NCBI GenBank assembly: GCA_041623895.1
Contig: JBFJVZ010000311.1
Location: forward strand, 1 to 9,721
DNA length: 9,721 nt
Direction of reading: 5' to 3'
Source of the DNA: JBFJVZ01 sp041623895
GTDB taxonomy: Bacteria > Planctomycetota > Planctomycetia > Pirellulales > Pirellulaceae
The notes beneath the pieces were generated by a model. That model saw nothing but the letters and a program-made list of their open reading frames with translations. It ran no database searches and had not been told where the DNA came from. Made by a program: the position numbers and the translations under genes. Below, one piece after another: positions 1 through 7,016 of this stretch (position 1 is the stretch's first letter; every line of letters begins with the position of its first letter).

Positions 1-1011
1 CGGCCCTTCGACTTCAATGTCTTTGATCAGCAACCCCGGTCCTTTGTAGGCGTCGACATCAAACTTCCAGTGGGGAGATCCCGCGTCGAAAGACATTTGA
101 TAATTATCTGACGATTCACGGGCTCGATCGATCAGTTCGATGGTGCTGAATTCGCCCGGTGGGACTTCAAAGAAGCCCGCAACGTGCGCTGCGATGCTGC
201 CGGTCAGGCCGCCACTAACACGCATCACGACCGGTTCGTCGCTTTGTACTGCTTTGGCGCGAATTCGGACACGATAACTGCCGGGAACCGAGACGCTGGA
301 ATTCCAGACGGGAATCGGTCGCGAACCAAACACGATACCGCCTTCTGTCGTCATGCGATCGGCGCGGTCGACGACGCGGAAATCCTTGAACTCGATTCTC
401 TTATGGATTCGTTTCGGCTCGCGTGGGGGCCCGAACAACTGATCGAGCACCAAATCGGCAGCCTCGACATACAGCACCATCTGTTCAGCCGAGACCGACA
501 GGTCTTCGGCCATGTTGTCGAATCCGATTTCAGTGGAATCATCGGGAAGAATTCTGCTGACATCGACCTGAATTCCGAACAGATCATTCACCGTGTTCTG
601 GTATTCGTTGCGATTCAACCTTCGCAAAAAAATCTCACGTCCCGCGCGATCCGCCTCAGTCAACGAATCACTCAGCGTCTTTAAAAAGTCTGCTCTCTCA
701 TTCACGCCGGGTTCGGATTCCGACTTCGGAGGCATTTCACCCGCCGAAACTCGCTCGTGCAAGAAAACCCAGCGGCGTCGAACTTCAACATCGCTCAAGT
801 CGAAAGAACCGGTCTTCAGGTTCAAGCCGCCTTCAGGGGTATCGCCTGAATGACAAGTCAAGCAGTGCTGTTTCAGGAACGGCGTCAGTTGTCTTTCCAG
901 CGTGCTCTGGCCGTGCGATGCCCCGCTGCCGGCGCAGACAGCCAAGGCGATCGCAAGGCAACGTAATTTGAGGCTTATGGATGGTTCGGCTCGCACCGCA
1001 AGGGGACCCAT
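1..1011 (-). CDS. DUF1592/PSCyt-family cytochrome c-like protein, N-terminal 337 residues (runs off left edge)
   Basis: Exported planctomycete-type protein, read through on the minus strand without a stop from position 1011 to the window edge. Residues about 14-35 form a signal peptide (basic start, hydrophobic core ending near ASHGQ). A single c-type heme site follows: C50, C53, H54 (CLTCH), with a GEMPPK segment at 91-96 whose Met93 could be the distal axial ligand. Residues 129-146 (RRLNRNEYQNTVNDLFG) match the DUF1587 signature that follows the cytochrome segment in this family. Residues about 205-335 look beta-rich. Family members usually run 700-1000 residues with DUF1595, DUF1592, DUF1588 and DUF1585 downstream, so about the first third is present. 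Their biochemical role is not established; a periplasmic redox function is inferred. The start is uncertain: an in-frame ATG at 1077 would add 22 residues, but the signal peptide fits ATG 1011, or GTG 996, better. The gene is divergent from the cyclase operon. Confidence 0.85.
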   Translation of the reverse strand, partial: MGPLAVRAEPSISLKLRCLAIALAVCAGSGASHGQSTLERQLTPFLKQHCLTCHSGDTPEGGLNLKTGSFDLSDVEVRRRWVFLHERVSAGEMPPKSESEPGVNERADFLKTLSDSLTEADRAGREIFLRRLNRNEYQNTVNDLFGIQVDVSRILPDDSTEIGFDNMAEDLSVSAEQMVLYVEAADLVLDQLFGPPREPKRIHKRIEFKDFRVVDRADRMTTEGGIVFGSRPIPVWNSSVSVPGSYRVRIRAKAVQSDEPVVMRVSGGLTGSIAAHVAGFFEVPPGEFSTIELIDRARESSDNYQMSFDAGSPHWKFDVDAYKGPGLLIKDIEVEGP

Positions 1012-1071
1012 CTGTTGGTAATGCGTTGACAGGCAAAAGTTGTCGTCAGCTGCAACTTGACTCGCGCAGTC

Positions 1072-1080
1072 TGGCATAAT
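1072..1080 (+). promoter_or_regulatory. candidate extended -10 promoter of the cyclase operon
   Basis: TGGCATAAT fits an extended -10 element (TGn followed by CATAAT, 5 of 6 matches to TATAAT). A TTGACT at 1057-1062 lies only 12 bp upstream of the hexamer, too close for a standard -35, so the extended -10 would have to carry recognition. Transcription would begin near 1087 and give a leader of about 54 nt before the chosen ATG at 1141. Planctomycete promoters are poorly characterised, so this is tentative. Confidence 0.3.
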
Positions 1081-1096
1081 GATGACCAAGTTCGGC

Positions 1097-1116
1097 AACG
1101 CTGGGAAGCGTTTTTT
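1097..1116 (+). promoter_or_regulatory. palindrome plus T-run in the leader of the cyclase operon
   Basis: AACGCT (1097-1102), loop GGGA (1103-1106) and AGCGTT (1107-1112) form a perfect 6-bp inverted repeat, followed directly by TTTT (1113-1116). As RNA it would be a short hairpin with a GNRA-type tetraloop and a U-tract, which resembles a weak intrinsic terminator or attenuator. As DNA it is a 16-bp dyad just downstream of the candidate promoter and could be a repressor operator. No plus-strand gene upstream needs a terminator, so a role in regulating the operon is the more likely reading. Confidence 0.4.
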
Positions 1117-1140
1117 AGTCCTCAGCCCCGTGAAGGTCAG

Positions 1141-2889
1141 ATGCCAAGACGTGTTTTTGCCCGCCGGATGGCCGATTGTGTGTTGCCAGTCGCCGCAATT
1201 TTATTGGCTTTTGGCATTTTGTTTGGCTTCGGTATCTCATTTGGAATTGCCCGTGCCAGGGCCGATCAACCTCGCTTCATTGATTGCTCTTTGCTGGTTG
1301 CCTCTGATTATCCGGCAACCTGGCCATCGCATCCTTTTCCACGTTTCCAGTTGATGCATCAGCGGACCATTGGTCCCGACAGCCCGTACAACATTGACGC
1401 GTTGTTGATCGATGGGAATACCGGCACGCAACTGGACGTTCCCCCGCATTCGGTCGCCCGACCGGATTTGAACCGCCCCAAGTCGGGCCCGCTTGGGTTG
1501 GCTTATACCGACAAGATTGAGGCCTGGCAATTCGGTGGCGAAGCGTGTGTGGTTGATGTTCGTGAATTACTGGACCAGGCACCCAAAGGCGAAAGTCCGC
1601 TGGTCACGCGCGAACATGTGCTGCGATTTGAGCAAACGCATCGCAAGTTGCGTTTTGGTGACGTTGTTTTGTTCCGCAGCGATTACTCCGACAAGTATTA
1701 CCGTCCGTTTCCGGAAGGTAGTCGCTACATTGCCGATATTCTCGATCGCAAAGTACCCGGCTATCCCGACCCGGATCCCGATTGCATGGAGTTGCTGGCG
1801 GCGCGAGGGGTGATGACGTTGGGAACGGATAGCGCAAGCATGGGACCGTTACCAAGTCTGGCCGAGCCCACCCATTATGCGGGACTAAGACACGGGATGA
1901 TTTGGACTGAAGGAGCGACCAACCTGGGCAAGCTCCCGCCCACCGGCGCGTTCTATTGCATGCTGTCCGCTAAGCACAAAGACGGTCCGTACGGTGAAGG
2001 TCGCGCGCTGGCGATCGTCGGCGGTGACTTGCCGAAAAGACTAATTGATGCAGCGAAGGCGAAGCGTGCGATCGATTTGTCACCAACGCTGGCGGCCAAG
2101 CTTCCCGTGACATCTCCCGGCAGTGGTACCGGCCAACATCGGCAGGTCTATTTGAAAATTGACTTTTTGTACTCCGAGTACCTGGACATGTGGCACCACA
2201 CGCACCTGATGGACTCCATGGCCGGTACAAATCTCGTGCCGCCATCGTTCGCGTTGCCGCCGCCAGGAAAGTCTGTGCAATACGCGCCTGAGGTTCGTGG
2301 CTGGTTGGAAGAGTATGAAGAAAAGTATGGCCGACGTGGTCACAGCGCGATGACGACCGAGCAAGTGCCGCTGTCCTGGACTTGTGGCGAAGCGCGTGTG
2401 ATTGACGTGACGTCGCTGGTGGGAACGACCGATGAAAAGAACTGGCCGGCGTCGCCGGAGATCACCGTGGATGTGATCAAAGCGGACGAGCAGAAACATG
2501 GGCCGCTAAACGAAGGTGACGTGGTTATCTTTCACAGTGGCCACGTTGACCGGCACTTCAAGCCGCAACCGGACGCCGCCGCGATGTGGATGGCTCCGCT
2601 AGCGGGTGACGCCGAAGGCTGGCCGGCACTGGATTCCGACGCCGTCGTCTTTTTGAAGGAAAAGGGGATCCGCTGCGTCGCCACGGATGCTCCCGATTTG
2701 GGCGGCGTTGATCCGAAACGAGCCTTGATGACTTATTGGGCGCTCGGCAGTCACGACATGGTGGGCGTCGAGTTTTTGCACAACGTGGGCACGATACCGA
2801 AAAGCAAATCGTATTTTCTGTTTGCCGCTGTCAAGGTGCGTGATTGTCATGGCGGTCCGGGACGCGCGATCGTGTTGTACTCGCCATGA
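1141..2889 (+). CDS. exported two-domain cyclase-family (PF04199-like) protein
   Basis: 582 residues from ATG 1141; the frame is also open upstream to a TTG at 1057. ATG 1141 is chosen because it places a basic n-region, a hydrophobic stretch (about 13-36) and an ARA cleavage site (38-42) at the N terminus, with GAAGG a few bases upstream. The mature protein contains two copies of the cyclase/kynurenine-formamidase fold, about 45-294 and 336-581; family members normally have one. The family motif HxGTHxDxPxH reads N93-TGTQ-LD99-VPPH103 in copy 1. D99, H103 and a distal pair spaced like the family's second-metal ligands (H245, E257) remain, but two motif His are N and Q. Copy 2 keeps GT and PP (362-368) but has M360, N364, V366 and F370 at the ligand positions; only E544 is conserved. 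Copy 1 may still be a metal-dependent amide or lactone hydrolase, and copy 2 is probably structural. First gene of the operon; its stop overlaps the MFS start. Confidence 0.8.
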   Translation: MPRRVFARRMADCVLPVAAILLAFGILFGFGISFGIARARADQPRFIDCSLLVASDYPATWPSHPFPRFQLMHQRTIGPDSPYNIDALLIDGNTGTQLDVPPHSVARPDLNRPKSGPLGLAYTDKIEAWQFGGEACVVDVRELLDQAPKGESPLVTREHVLRFEQTHRKLRFGDVVLFRSDYSDKYYRPFPEGSRYIADILDRKVPGYPDPDPDCMELLAARGVMTLGTDSASMGPLPSLAEPTHYAGLRHGMIWTEGATNLGKLPPTGAFYCMLSAKHKDGPYGEGRALAIVGGDLPKRLIDAAKAKRAIDLSPTLAAKLPVTSPGSGTGQHRQVYLKIDFLYSEYLDMWHHTHLMDSMAGTNLVPPSFALPPPGKSVQYAPEVRGWLEEYEEKYGRRGHSAMTTEQVPLSWTCGEARVIDVTSLVGTTDEKNWPASPEITVDVIKADEQKHGPLNEGDVVIFHSGHVDRHFKPQPDAAAMWMAPLAGDAEGWPALDSDAVVFLKEKGIRCVATDAPDLGGVDPKRALMTYWALGSHDMVGVEFLHNVGTIPKSKSYFLFAAVKVRDCHGGPGRAIVLYSP

Positions 2890-4172
2890 ACGAATCCTCC
2901 CTGGAACACGAGACACTACGCAAGGTCGCGTGGCGGCTGATCCCGTTCATTTGTTTGCTGTATCTGCTGAACATTCTGGATCGCGCCAATGTCGGATTCG
3001 CAAGGCTGCAGATGCAGGACGACCTTGCGCTCAGCGAACAAACGTTCAATCTCGGCTATGGAATGTTTTACATCGGATATCTGTTATTCGAGGTGCCGAG
3101 TAATCTGTTGCTGCGGCGGGTAGGAGCACGTCGTTGGATTGCCAGGATCATGATCAGTTGGGGATTGATCTCTTCGGCAACCATGTTTGCCAGCGATCAA
3201 TGGACCTTTTATGGGTTACGTATTCTGCTGGGCATCGCGGAAGCCGGATTCTTTCCAGGCATCATCCTTTATCTCAGCTACTGGTTCCCCGATCAGCAGC
3301 GCGGCAAGATGACGGCGTTTTTCATGATCGCGATCGGACTGGCCAGCGTGTTCGGCAACCCCATCTCCGGACTGATCATGCAATACCTGGACGATGTTGC
3401 CGGACTGCACGGTTGGCAGTGGCTGTTTCTGCTGGAAGGAATCCCCTCTGTCATCGCCGGATTCGTTGTCTTGTTTTGGTTGACCGATTATCCAAAAGAC
3501 GCTCAGTGGTTAAGCCGGCAGCAGCGTGACTGGCTGGTCACTCGCATGAAAGACGAAGAAGACGCGCGTCGGAAACGTCACAATGCAAACCGCTTGTGGG
3601 CCATCCTGCAAGGCCGCGTGTGGTTGCTGATTGCAATTTATTTTACCGTCGCCGTCGGTGCCAACGCGGGCGGCGCGTACTTTCCAAAACTAATCAAAGG
3701 TTTGTTCGACGATGCCAGCACGTTTCAAATCGGACTGCTCAGCGCCCTGCCGCACGTTTCCGCGGTGATCGGCATGACCTTGGTTGGGATCAGTTCGGAT
3801 CGCCGAGGCGAACGGCGTGGACATCTGGCGATGGCCGCGCTGGTGGCCGCCTGCGGATGGGCGTTGACCGCATGGAATCCGTCGCCGTTGATCGCGCTGG
3901 TGGGTCTCTGCATTGCGCAAACAGGCATGATGAGTATGTTGCCCGTGTTTTGGACGATTCCTTCGGCGTTCTTGACCGGTGCGGCGGCGGCTGGAGGAAT
4001 CGCATTGATCAATTCCGTAGCAAACATTGGTGGTTTCCTTGGCGCCGCGATTCTGGGGCAGTTCGGACTTTGGTCGATGGTCGCAGTCCTTTTGACCGGA
4101 GCTGTTCTGGCGATGACAATCCGGGTTCATCCGCATGCAGACGAAGTTGATACGAAAGGGGAACCAGCATGA
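2886..4172 (+). CDS. MFS transporter, anion:cation symporter (ACS) type
   Basis: 428-residue inner-membrane permease of the major facilitator superfamily. The start is the ATG overlapping the cyclase stop (ATGA, 2886-2889); the frame is open 14 codons further up inside the cyclase gene, but the coupled ATG gives the usual short cytoplasmic N terminus before TM1. ACS-family hallmarks are LDRANVGFA at 31-39 (end of TM1), RILLGIAEAGFFPG at 112-125 (TM4), the SDRRGERRG loop at 304-312 between TM8 and TM9, and the Gly/Ala-rich segment at 365-390 (TM10-TM11). A charged central loop (about 203-237) separates the two six-helix halves. Known ACS members carry organic anions such as tartrate, glucarate, galactonate, phthalate and 4-hydroxyphenylacetate; the substrate here cannot be assigned. 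The TM11-TM12 connection (about 388-397) looks shorter than usual. Its ATGA overlaps with both neighbours imply translational coupling with the cyclase and the SDR. Confidence 0.92.
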   Translation: MNESSLEHETLRKVAWRLIPFICLLYLLNILDRANVGFARLQMQDDLALSEQTFNLGYGMFYIGYLLFEVPSNLLLRRVGARRWIARIMISWGLISSATMFASDQWTFYGLRILLGIAEAGFFPGIILYLSYWFPDQQRGKMTAFFMIAIGLASVFGNPISGLIMQYLDDVAGLHGWQWLFLLEGIPSVIAGFVVLFWLTDYPKDAQWLSRQQRDWLVTRMKDEEDARRKRHNANRLWAILQGRVWLLIAIYFTVAVGANAGGAYFPKLIKGLFDDASTFQIGLLSALPHVSAVIGMTLVGISSDRRGERRGHLAMAALVAACGWALTAWNPSPLIALVGLCIAQTGMMSMLPVFWTIPSAFLTGAAAAGGIALINSVANIGGFLGAAILGQFGLWSMVAVLLTGAVLAMTIRVHPHADEVDTKGEPA

Positions 4173-5002
4173 CGACTCCCATGTTCGACCTGACAGGCAA
4201 AGTGGCCGTCGTCTCGGGAGCTGCTCAAGGTCTTGGCCAGGCGACCGCAATGGCGGTGGCCGGCAGCGGCGCCGACGTGGTGCTGATCGACCGCAATCTC
4301 GAAGGAGCCGAGGCGACGGCCCAGCAAATTCGACCACTCGGACGCAAGGTCTGCGTGTCAGGTACGAATGTCTCCGATCCTGACGCGATCGCTGATTTGT
4401 TTGAAATGATCGACGATAAGTTCGGCCGCGTCGACTTTTTGGGAAACATCGCTGGTGATGGACATCTTGCGAAGCCCGAAGATTTGCGCATCAAAGACTT
4501 GCACCGTGTGCTTCAGAATCTTGTCGTCGGCCGATTCGCAATGTGTCAGCAGGCGGGCCGCCGCATGCTAAGGCAGGGCCGCGGATCGATCATGAACATC
4601 GGGTCGCTGGCCAGCTCGACTGCACTCGGTCGCGGTCACATCGCTTACAGCATGGCGATGGGTGCCGTCATCCAGATGACGCGGGAATTGAGCACGGAGT
4701 GGAGTCACCGTGGTGTTCGCGTCAATTGCCTGACACCGGCTCAAGTCATCAACCCCAGTCTGACCGCGCGAATGCAGAATGATCCAACCTTGGAAAGCCG
4801 ATTCTTGAAAGGTATTCCCGCGGGTCGCTTGGGACAACCGCGAGACATCATGGGCATTGCCATCTTGCTGGCTGCGGATGCATCCGAGTGGATCAGCGGC
4901 GCAATCATTCCTCTGGATGGCGGCAACATGGCCATGAACGCCGGCGGTACACCGGGACACGAGCAACACGCTGTTCAAAAATTTCGCGCTGAAAATAAGT
5001 AA
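4169..5002 (+). CDS. short-chain dehydrogenase/reductase (SDR)-fold protein with altered catalytic motif
   Basis: 277 residues, with the start overlapping the MFS stop (ATGA, 4169-4172). The classical SDR Rossmann fold is clear: nucleotide-binding SGAAQGLG at 16-23, an acidic D41 after strand beta2 (suggesting NAD(H) rather than NADP(H)), NIAG at 93-96 (usually NNAG), the tetrad Asn at N117, S146 in NIGS, Y160, and LDGGNM near the C terminus at 249-254. The catalytic YxxxK reads Y160-S-M-A-M164, so the lysine that lowers the tyrosine pKa and binds the nicotinamide ribose is a methionine (codon ATG, 4658-4660). The Ser-to-Tyr spacing is 14 rather than the common 13. The protein could be a weakened or repurposed oxidoreductase, or a non-redox SDR-fold protein. 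The rest of the fold and the cofactor loop look intact, so it does not look like a decaying pseudogene. Cytoplasmic; likely acts on the compound imported by the adjacent permease (inference). Confidence 0.88.
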   Translation: MTTPMFDLTGKVAVVSGAAQGLGQATAMAVAGSGADVVLIDRNLEGAEATAQQIRPLGRKVCVSGTNVSDPDAIADLFEMIDDKFGRVDFLGNIAGDGHLAKPEDLRIKDLHRVLQNLVVGRFAMCQQAGRRMLRQGRGSIMNIGSLASSTALGRGHIAYSMAMGAVIQMTRELSTEWSHRGVRVNCLTPAQVINPSLTARMQNDPTLESRFLKGIPAGRLGQPRDIMGIAILLAADASEWISGAIIPLDGGNMAMNAGGTPGHEQHAVQKFRAENK

Positions 5003-5018
5003 TCCATCCATTCATTTC

Positions 5019-5022
5019 GAGG
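5019..5022 (+). promoter_or_regulatory. Shine-Dalgarno site of the cupin gene
   Basis: GAGG ends 6 bp before the ATG at 5029, good spacing for 16S rRNA pairing. It fixes the cupin start. The two preceding operon genes instead begin at ATGA overlaps and show no clear SD. Confidence 0.5.
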
Positions 5023-5028
5023 CACCGC

Positions 5029-5454
5029 ATGGCAAAGATCACCGAATTCAAGGGCTACAGTAGTGAAAGCGAAATGCCCGACATTCCCAAACCCGAAACA
5101 CCTCCTGATCCGATGATCGTTAGCGCGCGAGAGGGCGTGCCGGTCGTTTATCCTGGCTGCCACGGTGTTGGTGTTCGCGTGGTGCACCCGGTGAACCCCA
5201 AGGCACCGGCCAAAAACATGGGTTTGGTTCTGTTCTATGTTCCGCCGCATGTTGTCCTGGAACCAGGATCGCATCCTACCGAAGAGACGTACGTGATCCT
5301 GGAAGGCGAAGGCGAAATGACCTTTCACCGTGGGAAACAAATGGTGAAGAAGGGAGACTTTATTTATCTCCCCTCGTGGTGCGTTCACGGCATCGAGAAC
5401 ACGGGCAATGAAACGCTCGTGGTACTGATCTGCACTTCGCCACCGAATCCGTAG
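5029..5454 (+). CDS. small single-domain cupin protein
   Basis: 141 residues forming one double-stranded beta-helix domain after a proline-rich N terminus (about 15-30). Cupin motif 1 is visible around 79-95: PGSHPTEETYVILEGEG. It supplies H82 and E86 with the family spacing to G93, but the first His of the HxH pair is G80. Motif 2 is at 109-124 (GDFIYLPSWCVHGIEN) and supplies H120. A metal site built from H82, E86 and H120 is plausible, with one fewer ligand than the usual three-His-one-Glu set. There is no signal peptide, so it is cytoplasmic. Last gene of the operon, 26 bp after the SDR, and convergent with tctA. Small cupins of this kind include isomerases, dioxygenases, decarboxylases and ligand-binding proteins; the sequence alone does not choose. 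Context suggests a role in metabolism of the transported acid. Confidence 0.85.
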   Translation: MAKITEFKGYSSESEMPDIPKPETPPDPMIVSAREGVPVVYPGCHGVGVRVVHPVNPKAPAKNMGLVLFYVPPHVVLEPGSHPTEETYVILEGEGEMTFHRGKQMVKKGDFIYLPSWCVHGIENTGNETLVVLICTSPPNP

Positions 5455-5468
5455 ATGTAGCCATGTCG

Positions 5469-5492
5469 GCCGGCTCCTGGAGAGCGTCCGGC
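5469..5492. terminator. weak hairpin in the convergent gap (possible bidirectional terminator)
   Basis: GCCGG (5469-5473) pairs with CCGGC (5488-5492), with an inner CTC/GAG pairing (5474-5476 with 5480-5482). It fills nearly all of the 38-bp gap between the cupin stop and the tctA stop, where transcripts from both operons must end. Neither strand has a T-run after the stem, so it is not a classical intrinsic terminator, and the call rests mainly on location. Confidence 0.25.
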
Positions 5493-7013
5493 TTAGGAAG
5501 CATCTCGAGCCTGACTTTTCTTTTCAGTCAGGGTGGTTTCTTCAATTCGGACAGGTTTTTTTCGTAGGCTCCAGCAAAGCAAGACCAAGGCAACAAGACA
5601 GAAACAGGCTGAAATCGGTCGTGTCAGCAACGGCCAGTAACTTCCGCCCGACTGCATCAATCCGCCGCTGAGATGTTCTTCTGCGATCGGCGCCAGCACA
5701 AAACCGATCACCAGTGGTGCTAGTGGTAGGCGTAAACGCTCTAAACCAAAACCGATGACTCCGAAGGCCAACATGACCCAGACATCAAACATTCGATTGG
5801 CAAGCGCGTAGGAGCCGACGACACAAAAGGTCAAAATGATCGGCAGCAATGCCCATCTCGGCACGTGCGTCAGTCGCACAATCCAGCGTGTGGAAACCAG
5901 CATGAATGCGAAAGTGAAGATGTTGGCAAGCAACAAAGTGCCCATGATTGTGTAGACGGCCAGCGGGTTTTGCTGCATCAACAATGGTCCCGGCTGCAAT
6001 CCGTGAATCACCAACGCCCCAAGCAAAATGGCGTCGATCACACTGCCGGGGATTCCCATCGCAATCAGAGGGATCAACGCGCCGCCAACGGTCGCATTGT
6101 TGGCCGACTCGGACGCAATGATTCCTTCTTCGCTTCCCGACCCAAATGCATCCGGGTTCTTTGATGCGTTCTTGGCAGCGGCATACGCCATGACCGACCC
6201 GACGTTTGCACCGATGCCGGGTAAGATGCCGACCCAAGTACCGATCAACGATGATCGCACGATGTTGACCGCATGCGCTTTCCAGACCTTCAGCTTTAGC
6301 AAGACCGGATCGTTGTTGTTTGTCACCGACTGGACGTCATCATTCAAATGCATCAACTCGGCAAGCACCTGGTTGACGGCAAACAAGCCAATCAACACCG
6401 GCAGCAGTTTGAAACCGTCATCCATTTCATTGATGCCCAATGTCCAACGCGGGACTCCGCTCGCCGGCGACGCCCCGGGCATGGCCGCAAGCAAGCCCAA
6501 AAATCCCGAAAACAGCCCCACGATTGGATTTGAGCCACCGACACTGGCGATCAGCACGAGCGCCACCATCACCAACGAAAAATACTCGAACGGCCCGAAT
6601 CTTAGCGATAGTTCCGCCATCGGCGCTGCGAGCAAGATCAAGAACAGCCAGGCAATCATGCCACCAAAAAACGAGGCTCCGATTCCCAGCCCCAGGGCAC
6701 GACCGGACTGACCGCGCTGGGCCATTGGATAGCCGTCCAGTGTGGTCATGATCGATGCCGGCGTGCCAGGAATCCGCAATAGCGTGGCCGTGATCAGCCC
6801 GCCGCTGATCGAACCAACGTACATCGAAACCAGCAGAACCAGTGCTTGCTCGCCGTCCATCGAAAATGTCAACGGTAACGAAAGCGCGATCAACATGGCG
6901 CCGGTCAAACCGGGAATCGCACCGACCACAACTCCCAAGGTCGATCCAACGGCCAGCAACAGCAGGCAGCCGGGGGTCGCGAGCAAACGGATGACGGGTT
7001 CAAGATCAGGCAT
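5493..7013 (-). CDS. tctA: TTT transporter large permease subunit TctA
   Basis: 506-residue polytopic inner-membrane protein, the normal length for TctA, the large subunit of the tripartite tricarboxylate transporter family (secondary, ion-driven uptake of di- and tricarboxylates with a periplasmic binding protein). Family signatures are clear: GAIPGLTGAM at 31-40, IPGTPASIMTTLDGYPMAQR at 81-100, the repeat-related WVGILPGIGAN at 260-270, and ESANNATVGGALIPLIAMG at 302-320 followed by IPGS. The two PG-containing segments reflect the family's internal two-fold repeat. The C-terminal tail (about 483-506) is charged and probably cytoplasmic. The ATG at 7013 lies 3 bp after the stop of the upstream TctC-TctB gene with no evident SD, so translation is probably coupled. 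Typical TTT operons are tctC-tctB-tctA; here only two genes remain because the first two are fused. The transported acid cannot be read from sequence. Confidence 0.95.
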   Translation of the reverse strand: MPDLEPVIRLLATPGCLLLLAVGSTLGVVVGAIPGLTGAMLIALSLPLTFSMDGEQALVLLVSMYVGSISGGLITATLLRIPGTPASIMTTLDGYPMAQRGQSGRALGLGIGASFFGGMIAWLFLILLAAPMAELSLRFGPFEYFSLVMVALVLIASVGGSNPIVGLFSGFLGLLAAMPGASPASGVPRWTLGINEMDDGFKLLPVLIGLFAVNQVLAELMHLNDDVQSVTNNNDPVLLKLKVWKAHAVNIVRSSLIGTWVGILPGIGANVGSVMAYAAAKNASKNPDAFGSGSEEGIIASESANNATVGGALIPLIAMGIPGSVIDAILLGALVIHGLQPGPLLMQQNPLAVYTIMGTLLLANIFTFAFMLVSTRWIVRLTHVPRWALLPIILTFCVVGSYALANRMFDVWVMLAFGVIGFGLERLRLPLAPLVIGFVLAPIAEEHLSGGLMQSGGSYWPLLTRPISACFCLVALVLLCWSLRKKPVRIEETTLTEKKSQARDAS

Positions 7014-7016
7014 GAG

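Noticed and set aside
184..684. 166-codon plus-strand open frame at the left end
   Set aside because: Opposite the DUF1592-family gene, whose minus-strand frame shows the heme motif and the DUF1587 signature and stays open to the window edge.
1057..1080. TTGACT with CATAAT as a standard sigma-70 promoter
   Set aside because: The spacer is only 12 bp, outside the workable range; only the extended -10 reading was kept, at low confidence.
3690..4337. 215-codon minus-strand open frame across the MFS/SDR junction
   Set aside because: Antisense to two well-supported coupled genes; its Arg/Pro/His-rich translation matches no family I recognise.
4169..5002. SDR gene as a pseudogene because of the lost lysine
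   Set aside because: The frame is full length, the other catalytic and cofactor residues are present and the start is coupled to the MFS stop, so decay is not supported.
6028..6711. 227-codon plus-strand open frame opposite tctA
   Set aside because: It lies wholly antisense to a tctA gene with unmistakable family motifs, and its translation is low-complexity Pro/Ser/Ala/Asn without domain features, as expected for a GC-driven shadow frame.
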